64,000 bases of DNA from Candidatus Phycosocius bacilliformis (lineage in GTDB: Bacteria; Pseudomonadota; Alphaproteobacteria; Caulobacterales; Aquidulcibacteraceae). How positions within the stretch are numbered: position 1 is the first letter of the stretch; every line of letters begins with the position of its first letter. Shown here one piece after another: positions 1 through 8,959 of the stretch. The stretch covers positions 372,001 through 436,000 of the forward strand of contig NZ_BFBR01000001.1 in assembly GCF_003112735.1 (NCBI RefSeq), read 5' to 3'. Position numbers and translations under genes: made by a program. A model generated the notes under the pieces. The model made no database searches. It was not told the origin of the DNA and was given only the letters and a program-made list of their open reading frames with translations.

Positions 1-722
1 CGCGAACTTGCCTGAACAATCGCGTCAAAATGGACCTTAGCTGTGTTCTGATAGAGACGGGTCGCGATCTGATGTTCGGCTTCTTCCACTGTCATTCCAT
101 CTACATGGTTGATGCGCTCACCAATCTCATAATCCTCAAAGCTATGAACAGACCCTGCGAGCGTGCCATCATAGTTTCCTTCCCAATAAGGAGCCGGTGA
201 TGGCAATTCGTCTGCAGGAACAAATGCAGGTAGGTCAGGGACAATTGGGGTGGGCGCTGGTGCGGCTGCATCAGCCTTATTCACCATGACCCAGCGCACA
301 TAGCTGAGTACCACGTCGCCTTGCTGATTGAAGCCAGTGGTCCGCACATAGACCACGCCGGTCTTGCCATTGGAATTCTCTTTCACCCCGATGACTTCGG
401 ACACGGCGGAAAGCGTGTCACCGGGATAGACCGGGGCAAGGAAGCGGCCATCCGCATAGCCCAGATTGGCCACGGCATTTAGGCTGATGTCTGGGACTGT
501 CTTGCCAAAGACGGTATGAAAAATCAGCAATGGATCGATGGGGGCAGCATCGAGGTCACCGTCTCGTGCAAAAGCATCAGAACTATAGAGCGCATAGCGC
601 GACCCCGTGAGGCCGGTGTAGAGCGCGACGTCGCCTTCAGTCAGCGTCTTTGGTGTGGCATGACGCAGCACCATGCCGACATAAAAGTTTTCAAAAAAGA
701 GGCCGGGATTTGATTTGGTCAT
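1..722 (-). CDS. mch: Mesaconyl-CoA hydratase-like MaoC-family dehydratase, partial
   Basis: The frame opens at an ATG at 722 on the minus strand and stays open to base 1, so about 240 N-terminal residues are visible and the C-terminus lies outside the window. The first MaoC-like hot-dog half is complete. Stretches such as GSRYALYSSDAF, FGKTVPDISLNAVANLGYA and GDTLSAVSEVIG match what I know of mesaconyl-CoA hydratase (beta-methylmalyl-CoA dehydratase, about 340 residues). That cytoplasmic enzyme interconverts mesaconyl-CoA and beta-methylmalyl-CoA in the ethylmalonyl-CoA pathway. The second MaoC half begins near base 180 and is cut. AAAGG seven bases upstream supports the start. Relatives occur in bacteria lacking the full pathway, so the substrate is inferred. 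It is divergent from the DUF808 gene. Confidence 0.8.
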   Translation of the reverse strand, partial: MTKSNPGLFFENFYVGMVLRHATPKTLTEGDVALYTGLTGSRYALYSSDAFARDGDLDAAPIDPLLIFHTVFGKTVPDISLNAVANLGYADGRFLAPVYPGDTLSAVSEVIGVKENSNGKTGVVYVRTTGFNQQGDVVLSYVRWVMVNKADAAAPAPTPIVPDLPAFVPADELPSPAPYWEGNYDGTLAGSVHSFEDYEIGERINHVDGMTVEEAEHQIATRLYQNTAKVHFDAIVQASS

Positions 723-838
723 GAAGCTGCCTTTCGCGAGGCTGGTTAGCGAGGCCGCGCCATGCCTGCAAGGCTTCAAGGTGCATGCGGTGGGCAAGGA
801 AAGGTCACAAGCTGGGTCATGCCCCACCTATAGGCCAT

Positions 839-858
839 TGATCACCCGAACGTGATCA
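839..858. promoter_or_regulatory. Inverted repeat between divergent genes
   Basis: TGATCAC (839-845) and GTGATCA (852-858) form a perfect 7-bp inverted repeat with a 6-bp spacer. It lies between the divergent mch-like and DUF808 genes. Because transcription leaves it in both directions, an operator is more likely than a terminator. No regulator can be assigned. Confidence 0.35.
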
Positions 859-969
859 TCACGCCTGTACATCGGGCGGACAAAAGCGCGGAAGTCGGCT
901 GTGGGGCATGGCAGCTTGTCCGCCAACTCCCTATATCGGGCGCGAGATTCGATGATTTGGGGGGTGGTC

Positions 970-1965
970 ATGAGTTCGGGATTATTGGCACTGCTGGACG
1001 ATGTGGCGGCCATTGCAAAGATTGCCGCAGCAAGTTTGGACGACGCCGCCGCCCAAGCGGTCAAGGCGGGCAGCAAGGCGGCGAGCAAGGCCGCCGGTAT
1101 CGTCATTGATGATGCAGCCGTCACTCCCCGCTATGTCGTCGGCTTTGCGGCAGATCGTGAATTGCCCATTATTGCCAAAATCGCATGGGGCTCTCTTAAG
1201 AATAAGATGATCATCCTGCTACCCGGGGCTTTGGTCTTAAGCTATTTTGTGCCTTGGATCATCACACCTATTTTGATGTTGGGTGGGGCCTATCTGTGCC
1301 TAGAAGGCTATGAAAAGGTGATGGACTTGGTGCGACCGCACGGTGCTGGCCACGGCCATGGCGATGATGGCGAGGCCGACTTCGACAAAAGTCCAGAAGA
1401 GTTAGAGAATGAAAAAGTCGCCAGTGCGGTGCGAACCGACTTCATCCTGTCAGCCGAAATCATGGCCATCACGCTGTCGACCGTTGCAACCGCGCCCATC
1501 TGGTTACAAGGCGGGGTATTGGCCGTGGTTGGTTTGGGCATGACCCTTCTGGTCTATGGCGCGGTGGCACTGATCGTTAAAGCCGATGATGCCGGGGTGG
1601 CCATGGCGCGCTCCACCGTCGCCGCAGTTGCCGCGTTTGGCCGGGGTCTGGTGCTGGCCATGCCAATCTTCCTAAAAGTTCTGAGCTATATCGGCATGGT
1701 CGCAATGCTATGGGTTGGGGGCGGGATTCTGGTTCATGGTCTGCATGAGTTGGGCTATCCTGCGGCTGAAAAGGCCATTCATCATCTGGCTGAATCAGTA
1801 GCAACAGGCCTTCCCGGCCTGGCAGGCTTTGTAACATGGTTGATCAGCGCCGGGATCGCCGCATGTATTGGTTTGATCGTGGGTGGCATTGTTGCGCCAA
1901 TTGCCCATTATGGCTTGGTTCCAGCCTTTAAAGCGGTGCAAACGAAGTTGCGCCCTAAATCCTGA
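970..1965 (+). CDS. DUF808 (YedI-like) inner membrane protein
   Basis: Integral membrane protein of 331 residues resembling the DUF808/YedI family. The N-terminus MSSGLLALLDDVAAIAKIAA is the typical family opening. A DDAAAQAVKAGSKAASKAAGIVIDDAAVTPRYV-like block follows, then several hydrophobic segments broken by a His/Asp/Glu-rich loop (HGAGHGHGDDGEAD). The function of the family is not established; transport has been suggested. I chose the ATG at 970 rather than in-frame starts at 901 or 952, because a G-rich ribosome site (GGGGGGTGG) lies just upstream and the family begins with MS-GLLALLDD. It appears monocistronic. Confidence 0.85.
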   Translation: MSSGLLALLDDVAAIAKIAAASLDDAAAQAVKAGSKAASKAAGIVIDDAAVTPRYVVGFAADRELPIIAKIAWGSLKNKMIILLPGALVLSYFVPWIITPILMLGGAYLCLEGYEKVMDLVRPHGAGHGHGDDGEADFDKSPEELENEKVASAVRTDFILSAEIMAITLSTVATAPIWLQGGVLAVVGLGMTLLVYGAVALIVKADDAGVAMARSTVAAVAAFGRGLVLAMPIFLKVLSYIGMVAMLWVGGGILVHGLHELGYPAAEKAIHHLAESVATGLPGLAGFVTWLISAGIAACIGLIVGGIVAPIAHYGLVPAFKAVQTKLRPKS

Positions 1966-2008
1966 CGCCGACCGGCATACCGCGCTTGACCACGGCCGAT
2001 GGATAGGC

Positions 2009-2026
2009 CATTTGTTATAACAAATG
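2009..2026. promoter_or_regulatory. Perfect 18-bp palindrome over the start codon
   Basis: CATTTGTTATAACAAATG is a perfect palindrome whose last three bases are the ATG of the following oxidoreductase gene. Palindromes of this kind (TTGTNNNNACAA-like) are typical operators for GntR-family and similar dimeric repressors. No regulator gene is adjacent. The oxidoreductase has no obvious Shine-Dalgarno sequence, so the site may sit at a leaderless transcription start. Confidence 0.5.
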
Positions 2027-3340
2027 CACTCGGTGAATACCCCATCACGCCATGTCAGTGCCGCCGCGAGCGCGCCTGACAGCTGGTATCATGCCTCTGC
2101 GATCCGCCACTTTCGGGCAACACGTCCGTTGGCAGGGACCAGACAGGCTGATGTGGTTATCATCGGTGCAGGCTTTACCGGCATTTCCGCCGCCCTTGAT
2201 CTGGCAACCCACGGCCTCCAGGTCGTCGTGCTGGAGGCCAATCAGGTTGGAGCCGGGGCATCGGGTCGCAATGGTGGGCTTGCATGCTCGGGCTGGCGAC
2301 ATGATCAGGCTTGGTTCGAGGCTCGGGTCGGACTGGCAGATGCACGCAAACTTTGGGCGCTGTCGGAAGCCGCCAAGGCTGACCTCCTCACTCGGATCAA
2401 TCAGCTTGGCATTGACGCAGACTGGACACCCGGCCAGATTTTTGCCGCCCACACACCAGGCATGATGCAAGCCCTCGATAATGATGCCGCCCATATGGCT
2501 GAAACATATGGCTATGTAATGCCCCAGCGGCTCGACCGGGATCAGGTTGCCGAGGCGCTGGGAACATCAGTCTATCATGGTGGCTGGCGCGATCCGTCAG
2601 CAGGCCATGTGCATCCTCTAAAGCTGCTATTTGGTCTAGCCGAGGCGGCCGTGACTGCCGGGGCTGTTCTGCATGAAGGCAGCCAAGTCCTAGAAGTGGG
2701 TCAACACGGTGCCAAACGCTTTGCCAGAACGGCTACGGGAAAGATTATTGCCGACCATGTTTTGTTGTGCGGCGACGGCTATCTTGATGGTATCCACAAA
2801 GAGGTTGAAGCCCGTGTCCTGCCGATTGGTAGCTTTATGATTGCGACCGAGCCACTCGAGCGTGACAGCCCAATCTTGCCGCAGCGCGATTCGGTGATGG
2901 ATACTCGCTTTGTCGTCAATTATTGGCGCAAAACGGCTGACCATCGGCTGATTTTTGGTGGCGGTGAAAAATACACGCCAAGCTGGCCGGGCGATGTAGA
3001 GGCCTTCGTGAAGGCCAATTTGGTCAAAATCTATCCAAGCCTCAAACAGGTCCGCGTGAGTCATGCATGGGGCGGGGCCCTTGGAATTACCCCGACGCGC
3101 CTGCCCTATCTGCGTGAACTAGAGCCTGGCTTGTTATCGGCATCCGGTTATTCAGGACAAGGCGTTGTGTTGGCCCCCTATTTCGGTCGCATTCTGGCCG
3201 CATGCGTGTTGAAGCGGCACAGTGAATATGATGTGCTGGCCCGCTTGCCCGTGCCCCCCTTTCCTGGTGGGCGGGCGCTTCGCTGGCCCATGCTGACTGC
3301 TGCCATGTCTTGGTATGCGCTGCGTGATAAATTGCCATGA
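2024..3340 (+). CDS. FAD-dependent amine oxidoreductase (DAO family, PuuB-like)
   Basis: 438-residue D-amino-acid-oxidase-fold flavoenzyme. The dinucleotide-binding motif VVIIGAGFTGISAALDLATHG is at about residues 44-64 and is followed by EANQVGAGASGRNGG, the signature of the PuuB/OrdL group (gamma-glutamylputrescine oxidase and relatives). The C-terminal GYSGQGVVLAPYFGRILA is the second FAD-contact motif. No signal peptide is visible, so it is probably cytoplasmic. The next gene, 30 bases downstream, is an aldehyde dehydrogenase. The pair suggests oxidative deamination of an amine to an aldehyde and then oxidation to an acid, as in polyamine or GABA routes. The exact substrate is unknown. 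Confidence 0.8.
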   Translation: MHSVNTPSRHVSAAASAPDSWYHASAIRHFRATRPLAGTRQADVVIIGAGFTGISAALDLATHGLQVVVLEANQVGAGASGRNGGLACSGWRHDQAWFEARVGLADARKLWALSEAAKADLLTRINQLGIDADWTPGQIFAAHTPGMMQALDNDAAHMAETYGYVMPQRLDRDQVAEALGTSVYHGGWRDPSAGHVHPLKLLFGLAEAAVTAGAVLHEGSQVLEVGQHGAKRFARTATGKIIADHVLLCGDGYLDGIHKEVEARVLPIGSFMIATEPLERDSPILPQRDSVMDTRFVVNYWRKTADHRLIFGGGEKYTPSWPGDVEAFVKANLVKIYPSLKQVRVSHAWGGALGITPTRLPYLRELEPGLLSASGYSGQGVVLAPYFGRILAACVLKRHSEYDVLARLPVPPFPGGRALRWPMLTAAMSWYALRDKLP

Positions 3341-3370
3341 ACCCATCGCCCCGGCTGAGGAGGCCGTGCC

Positions 3371-4819
3371 ATGAAACTTGCTGATCCCACCCTGTTCAAG
3401 ACCCAATGCCTGATCAATGGGCATTGGGTTGGCGACGCGTCAGAGGCCATTTTCAACCCGGCCACCGGAACTGTTCTGGGAAATGTGCCGCATCTGGGTG
3501 CTGAACATGCTGCAGAAGCGGTCGAGGCCGCACAGGCAGCTCTCCCGGCTTGGCGGGCCGCCACTGCGAAAGAGCGCAGCGCAACTTTGCGCCGCTGGCA
3601 CGATTTAATCATGCACCATCAAGAGGATCTGGCCCAGATCCTGACCGCCGAGCAGGGCAAACCACTGACCGAGGCGCGGGGGGAAATCGCTTACGCAGCC
3701 TCATTTATCGAGTTTTATGCCGAAGAAGCGAAGCGCATTTATGGCGAAACCCTGCCCTCGCCCAAGGCCGATGCGCGAATCTTGGTCCTGCGCCAACCGC
3801 TGGGCGTGGTGGCTGCCATTACGCCGTGGAATTTTCCAGCGGCCATGATTGCTCGCAAGGTCGGTCCAGCTCTGGCGGTCGGTTGCACCATGGTTCTGAA
3901 GCCAGCGCCTGAAACCCCCTTCACCGCTTTAGCATTGGCCGAGCTTGCCGTGCGCGCTGGTGTGCCATCAGGGGTATTTAATGTAGTCACCGGGGATGCG
4001 GCAGCCATTGGCCAAACATGGTGCACCAGCGAGGTTGTACGCGGCCTTTCTTTTACCGGCTCAACCCCTGTGGGCAAGCTATTGATGCGCCAATGTGCTG
4101 ATACGGTTAAGAAATTGGGCCTTGAGCTGGGTGGCAACGCCCCCTTCATCGTCTTTGAAGATGCCGATATTGAGGCTGCAGCCGAGGGGGCGTTGGCATC
4201 GAAATTCCGCAATATGGGGCAGACCTGTGTGTGTGCGAACCGGATATATGTACAGGCGGGTGTGCATGATCGCTTTGTGGCCTGTCTGGCCGAAAAGGTT
4301 GCCGCTCTGAAGGTCGGTCCCGGCACAGAGGCGGGCGTGACCCAAGGCCCCCTCATCAATCAGGCCGCCCTTGCGAAGGTGCAGAGCCATGTCGCCGATG
4401 CGGTTGCCAAAGGTGCGACCATTGCATTGGGTGGCAGGGTGAGTGCGCTGGGAGGCACCTTTTACGAACCCACAGTGCTGACCGGGGTTACTTCGGCGAT
4501 GAAGATTGCTCATGAGGAAACCTTTGGGCCGATCGCTCCCATCTTTTGCTTCCAAACAGAGGCCGACGTGATTGCCGCCGCCAATGACACGCCCTTTGGC
4601 TTGCAAGCCTATTTCTATACACGCGATTTGGCCCGTGCTTTCCGAGTGGCCGAAGCGTTGGAAACCGGGATTGTAGGGGTCAATTCGGGTCTAACATCCT
4701 CTGAAGGTGTGCCCTTTGGCGGCATCAAACAAAGCGGTCTGGGTCGGGAAGGTTCCCACCATGGCGTGGAAGAATATCTCGAACTCAAATATGTCTATAT
4801 GGGCGGGATCAGCAGTTAA
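3371..4819 (+). CDS. gabD: NAD(P)-dependent succinate-semialdehyde dehydrogenase-like aldehyde dehydrogenase
   Basis: 482 residues, the usual length for GabD-type aldehyde dehydrogenases. Seen in the sequence: the cofactor and oxyanion region TPWNFPAAM, the general base Glu252 in ELGGNAPF, and the nucleophile Cys286 in NMGQTCVCANR. The C-terminal GIKQSGLGREGSHHGVEEYLELKYV is typical of succinate-semialdehyde and glutarate-semialdehyde dehydrogenases. It would oxidise a semialdehyde to the dicarboxylic acid, feeding succinate to the TCA cycle. GAGGAGG just upstream is a strong ribosome site. It follows the PuuB-like oxidase and is probably cotranscribed. Assignment as succinate- rather than another semialdehyde dehydrogenase is inferred. 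Confidence 0.82.
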   Translation: MKLADPTLFKTQCLINGHWVGDASEAIFNPATGTVLGNVPHLGAEHAAEAVEAAQAALPAWRAATAKERSATLRRWHDLIMHHQEDLAQILTAEQGKPLTEARGEIAYAASFIEFYAEEAKRIYGETLPSPKADARILVLRQPLGVVAAITPWNFPAAMIARKVGPALAVGCTMVLKPAPETPFTALALAELAVRAGVPSGVFNVVTGDAAAIGQTWCTSEVVRGLSFTGSTPVGKLLMRQCADTVKKLGLELGGNAPFIVFEDADIEAAAEGALASKFRNMGQTCVCANRIYVQAGVHDRFVACLAEKVAALKVGPGTEAGVTQGPLINQAALAKVQSHVADAVAKGATIALGGRVSALGGTFYEPTVLTGVTSAMKIAHEETFGPIAPIFCFQTEADVIAAANDTPFGLQAYFYTRDLARAFRVAEALETGIVGVNSGLTSSEGVPFGGIKQSGLGREGSHHGVEEYLELKYVYMGGISS

Positions 4820-4864
4820 ATCGCTGCAGATGCTGCATCCAAGACCCTGATCTCGGCCGAGTCG

Positions 4865-4879
4865 TTAATCTTTGTTAAC
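4865..4879. promoter_or_regulatory. CtrA-like motif upstream of divL
   Basis: TTAA (4865-4868) and TTAAC (4875-4879) are separated by 6 bp and followed by CAATCTTAG. The known Caulobacter CtrA site is TTAA-N7-TTAAC, so this is one base short of consensus. It lies about 60-70 bp before the divL start, where a cell-cycle regulator could act. This is suggestive only. Confidence 0.3.
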
Positions 4880-4936
4880 CAATCTTAGCCTAGACTTAAT
4901 AAGTGATTCACGAGGTGGATCGGGCATTGTGATCGG

Positions 4937-7246
4937 GTGCAGAACGTGCCGTTGGATGTGACCGGCTTTTTGGCCCAGTGGGGGCAAGATATCGTGACCG
5001 CAGGGGGGGCTGCGGCCGCGGCAGGTTTTCTTGCCTATCGCTATGGCAAGCAACGTCGACTGCCGGTTTCGAGCCAACGTGCCAGCGCCGCGATTGCTGC
5101 ATCTGGCTCTGTGGCTTTGGTTTGGCCTGACCAGGATGACGGAACAGGATGGGGTGCACCCGAGGAAGAGGCTGACAGTTCCACCCGCATGGCGCTCCTG
5201 AAGCGCCTCGACCTCGTACCGGCGGACCCAACTCAAGAACCCAGCACATTCGAGATTCTTGAAGCCCTTGTGGCAGCCTCACCAGAGCTGGGGATCAGGC
5301 TTTCCCAGTTACGCCAGCGGGGTGAAGCATTCACCTTGTCGATCTTGGGCTTGGAGGTCATGGGCAAGCCCCATGGAGCAAAAGCCATTGTCTGGGTAAC
5401 GCCTGGTGCATCAGCTGGCGATCTGGCAGGTGCCGGTCAAGCAAGCTTCCCTGCCTGGCGAACCGACAGCCAAGGGGCGCTGTTGTGGGCCAATGAAGCC
5501 TATCTCAAGGCGGTTGAAGCCAGCGATCTGGAGGATGGTCGTGCGCGTAATAGTGCGCTGGACCCAAAGGCACGCGATGATGCTGTTTTGGCGGCCAAAG
5601 GCCAGCCCTCAACCCATACACGGGCTGTGACCATTGATGGCAAGCGACGCATGCTGCGCATCCATTTGTTTCCCGCCGACGACGGGGCCTCTGGGATTGC
5701 CTTTGACGTGACCGAGGAGATCGAGACCCGCGATACTTTGGCACGCGAAGCACGCGCCCATGAAGAGACCCTGAACCACCTAACCGATGCGGTGGCCGTC
5801 TTTGATTCAGCGCGTCGTCTGACCACGCATAACAGCGCTTTCTCCAACCTCTGGGGCTTGGAAGAAGCTTGGCTGAACGACAAACCGACCCATGGTGAAT
5901 GGCTTGATCGACTGCGCCAGTCGGCGCGGATCTCTGCCATGCGCGATTTTGCCGCCTGGAAGGCTAAGGAATTGTCGCATTATCAGGAGCCTGGCCTGAT
6001 CCCGGATGAGACCTGGACCCTGCCTGACGGGCGGATCCTGCGTGTCGCCCGCCAACGTCAGCCCTCCGGGGGCCTTTTGATCTTGTTTGAGGATATTTCA
6101 GACAAAATGGGCCTGCAGGCTCGCTTCAAGACATTGATCGAAGTTCAACGCGCAACGCTCGACAAATTGGGAGAAGGCGTAGCGGTATTTACCGCCGACG
6201 GACGGCTATCACTGGCCAACAGCGCCTTTGCGCGCATGTGGGGGCTCGATAAGGGCTTTCTTGATGCCCTGCCAGAGTTCGACCGTGTGGCTGAACAAGC
6301 GATACTGGTCCATCGTGACCCGGCTTTCTGGAGTGAGCTTAAAGCCCGTATCTCAGACCCCTCGCCGCGCGCGCGACAGGAAAAGCAGGGCGAATTTGTC
6401 TGTGCGGATGGAACTTGCCTGACATGGCTTACCCGACCACTTCCCGATGGGGCAACCTTGGCTGCCTTCGCCGATGTGACTGCTGACCGCGAGATTGAGG
6501 CAGCTCTGCGCGATAAGGCAGCCGCTTTCCAAGATGCCGATCGGCTGAAGACCGAATTTGTGCGCAATGTCAGCTATCAATTGCGCACACCACTGACCAC
6601 GATCGGCGGCTATGCGGAATTGCTGGCGGCCGGGGTTGGCGGCAGCCTGACCGATGCTCAAATCGATTATCTGGGAGCCATCAGCACCGCTTCGAGCCAA
6701 CTTGAAAAGCTGATCGAAAACATTCTCGATCTCGCCATGATTGATGCGGGCCAGATGTCGCTCGATCTGGGCGATGTCAATTTGGCGGAGACTTTGGACA
6801 TCACCGCAGAAATGGCGCGAACCAACTCAGTCAATGATCAGGTGCGGATATTAGTCGATTGCGACGACAATGCCGGCATTATCCGAGCAGATAAGGCGCG
6901 GATCCGCCAGATTCTGTTCAATCTGGTGTCCAATGCTCAACGCTTTACCGGCAAGGGTGACACGATCACGATCGGCGCGCGTCGCTTTGACGATACAGTT
7001 CGGCTGTGGGTGTCAGACACCGGACCCGGGATTGATATGGCGCGTCAGGCGTCGGCTTTTGAGGGCTTTGCCGATGGTAATCGCCGGGCTGGGGTCAGTT
7101 TGGCTTTGGTGAAACGCTTTGTCGAACTTCACGGCGGCTGGGTTTCGCTGGCTTCACCCAATGCCAAGGGCGTCACAGTATCGTGCTATTTGCCCGCAGC
7201 CGCCACTCAATTGCACGCCGCACCGGAACTCGATTTGGTCGATTAA
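4937..7246 (+). CDS. divL: Cell-cycle pseudokinase DivL
   Basis: 769 residues, a length that matches Caulobacter DivL as I know it. It has an N-terminal hydrophobic segment (about residues 20-35), then PAS-like modules to about residue 520. The HisKA-like helix reads FVRNVSYQLRTPLTTI, with Tyr547 where kinases carry the phospho-accepting His. The HATPase domain (about 640-755) keeps an N box (FNLVSNAQRF) and a G1 box (SDTGPGID). In Caulobacter, DivL binds phosphorylated or free DivK and modulates CckA, and so CtrA, at the cell pole. The start is GTG at 4937. The nearest purine-rich site (GAGGTGG) is 17 bases upstream, so the exact start is uncertain. It is convergent, with a 3-bp gap, to a hybrid kinase gene. 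Confidence 0.9.
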   Translation: MQNVPLDVTGFLAQWGQDIVTAGGAAAAAGFLAYRYGKQRRLPVSSQRASAAIAASGSVALVWPDQDDGTGWGAPEEEADSSTRMALLKRLDLVPADPTQEPSTFEILEALVAASPELGIRLSQLRQRGEAFTLSILGLEVMGKPHGAKAIVWVTPGASAGDLAGAGQASFPAWRTDSQGALLWANEAYLKAVEASDLEDGRARNSALDPKARDDAVLAAKGQPSTHTRAVTIDGKRRMLRIHLFPADDGASGIAFDVTEEIETRDTLAREARAHEETLNHLTDAVAVFDSARRLTTHNSAFSNLWGLEEAWLNDKPTHGEWLDRLRQSARISAMRDFAAWKAKELSHYQEPGLIPDETWTLPDGRILRVARQRQPSGGLLILFEDISDKMGLQARFKTLIEVQRATLDKLGEGVAVFTADGRLSLANSAFARMWGLDKGFLDALPEFDRVAEQAILVHRDPAFWSELKARISDPSPRARQEKQGEFVCADGTCLTWLTRPLPDGATLAAFADVTADREIEAALRDKAAAFQDADRLKTEFVRNVSYQLRTPLTTIGGYAELLAAGVGGSLTDAQIDYLGAISTASSQLEKLIENILDLAMIDAGQMSLDLGDVNLAETLDITAEMARTNSVNDQVRILVDCDDNAGIIRADKARIRQILFNLVSNAQRFTGKGDTITIGARRFDDTVRLWVSDTGPGIDMARQASAFEGFADGNRRAGVSLALVKRFVELHGGWVSLASPNAKGVTVSCYLPAAATQLHAAPELDLVD

Positions 7247-7249
7247 GCC

Positions 7250-8959
7250 TTAGAAGCTGGCTAAAGCCAGCCGCTCATCTGACCAAATGGGATTATGATC
7301 GGCGGCTTGCTGCGCACGAGCAAGGGCGGCCTCGATACCGCGGGCAAGCGATTCTGGCGTGATCGGCTTGGAGATATGCACATCGCAACCGGCCGCCAAG
7401 GCTTGGTCTACATGCTCCCGCATGGCATTGGCGCTCAACATGGCAATAGGTGTGCGCGGCACATTCTGGGTTAATTCATACGCCCGGATCGCTTGAGTGG
7501 CTTTCAGACCATCCATTTCCGGCATCTGCATATCCATCAAGACGATATCAAAACAATTGGCCTGAAAGGCTTCCAGAGCCCTGACACCATTTTCAACAAC
7601 AGTCAGATCAACGCCTAAAGGCTCCAGGATCATGGCAACGACCCGCTGATTGGTCGGATGATCTTCGGCCAATAGGACGCGCAGCAGCTTTTGAGCGCCG
7701 CTTTTGGGTTCGGGTTTGACTTCTGCGGCGCGCGCGCCTGCTTTGAGTGCGTCAAACGCCTCGAGGGGCATGGCCCGATGAAGTGGCAATTTGACAAGAA
7801 AAGTCGAGCCCTGATTGGGGGCCGAAACGACGGCAATCGATCCGCCCATCATGTCGGCCAAGGCCTTGCAGATCGACAACCCAAGGCCCGTGCCACCAAA
7901 TTGGCGGGTGATGGAGCCATCAGCCTGCTCAAACCGATTGAACAAGCGTGTGCGCGCCTCAGTGTCAAAACCTATGCCTGTATCAGTCACTTTGATCTGC
8001 AATGTTGCAGCATCACCCTCATAGTCAGGCTCGACCACATCTATCGCCACAGCGACCTCACCTTGAGGCGTGAACTTGACGGCATTGGAAGCAAGATTGG
8101 AGATGATCTGACGAATACGAACCACGTCACCTTTGAACAGCCCGCGTGCATGAGGTCCAAAGGTCAAGCCGAACCGCAGCGATTTCTCCGCGGCGGCTGT
8201 TTGCATCAAATGTACCGCCGCCTCAATGGCATCATGCAAGTCGAAGGTGTCGACTTGCAGGGTCAATTTTCCGGCTTCAATCTTTGAGACATCTAGAATG
8301 TCGGTTAGGAAACGCTCCAATGTCTGGCCAGACTGGCGGATCAAACCAACCATTTCTGATTGCTCGGCGGTCAAGTCCGTCCGGCTCAGCGCCCCTGCTA
8401 GACCAATCACACCATTGAGGGGTGTCCGAATCTCATGGCTCATGTTTGCAAGGAAGACACTTTTCGCCTTGCTGGCGGCCTCGGCGGCAGCACGGGCCTG
8501 ACGGATCGCTGCTTCAGAACGGCTGTTGCGCAGCACATAAGCCAACTGATAGGTGATAAGCCGCCAATTGATTGGCTTGACCACAAATGAGGTCGCCCCA
8601 GCGGCATAAGCAAGATCAATGGCCTCAATATCGTCGCGACCCGTAATCACCACAACGGGTATTGCCGAGAGGCGCGGATCTTTGCCCATCGCCTCCATCA
8701 GTTCAAATCCATTGAGATTGGGCATGTCGAGATCGACGAGGGCCACATCGAAATCATGCTTGGCCATCATCTCCAACGCGATGAGGCCATCTGCGGCCAC
8801 AAGGACCTCGACCGCATCAGCGCTCAGGTGGCCAATGGCAAATTCACGCAGAATGGGATCATCGTCCACGACCAGAACGCGCGCAAGATCAGACTTTGCA
8901 GCTAGGACAAGGCTCTCAGCGGGTTCCGTCATGGCAGACCCATCCGCGTGGTCATCCAA
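7250..8959 (-). CDS. Hybrid sensor histidine kinase, REC-HisKA-HATPase-REC
   Basis: 569 residues with no transmembrane segment. Domains in order: receiver 1 (about 27-145, phospho-acceptor Asp76 in DLDMP), a short coiled linker, HisKA with His175 in ANMSHEIRTPLNG, HATPase with NLASNAVKF, DTGIGF and GGTGLGLSI, and receiver 2 with Asp476 in MDMQMPEMDG. An N-terminal receiver instead of a sensor domain means the kinase is probably controlled by phosphotransfer or a binding partner in the cytoplasm. It ends three bases from the divL stop, tail to tail. That placement hints at, but does not show, a cell-cycle role. An alternative start is the ATG at 8932. Confidence 0.88.
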   Translation of the reverse strand: MDDHADGSAMTEPAESLVLAAKSDLARVLVVDDDPILREFAIGHLSADAVEVLVAADGLIALEMMAKHDFDVALVDLDMPNLNGFELMEAMGKDPRLSAIPVVVITGRDDIEAIDLAYAAGATSFVVKPINWRLITYQLAYVLRNSRSEAAIRQARAAAEAASKAKSVFLANMSHEIRTPLNGVIGLAGALSRTDLTAEQSEMVGLIRQSGQTLERFLTDILDVSKIEAGKLTLQVDTFDLHDAIEAAVHLMQTAAAEKSLRFGLTFGPHARGLFKGDVVRIRQIISNLASNAVKFTPQGEVAVAIDVVEPDYEGDAATLQIKVTDTGIGFDTEARTRLFNRFEQADGSITRQFGGTGLGLSICKALADMMGGSIAVVSAPNQGSTFLVKLPLHRAMPLEAFDALKAGARAAEVKPEPKSGAQKLLRVLLAEDHPTNQRVVAMILEPLGVDLTVVENGVRALEAFQANCFDIVLMDMQMPEMDGLKATQAIRAYELTQNVPRTPIAMLSANAMREHVDQALAAGCDVHISKPITPESLARGIEAALARAQQAADHNPIWSDERLALASF

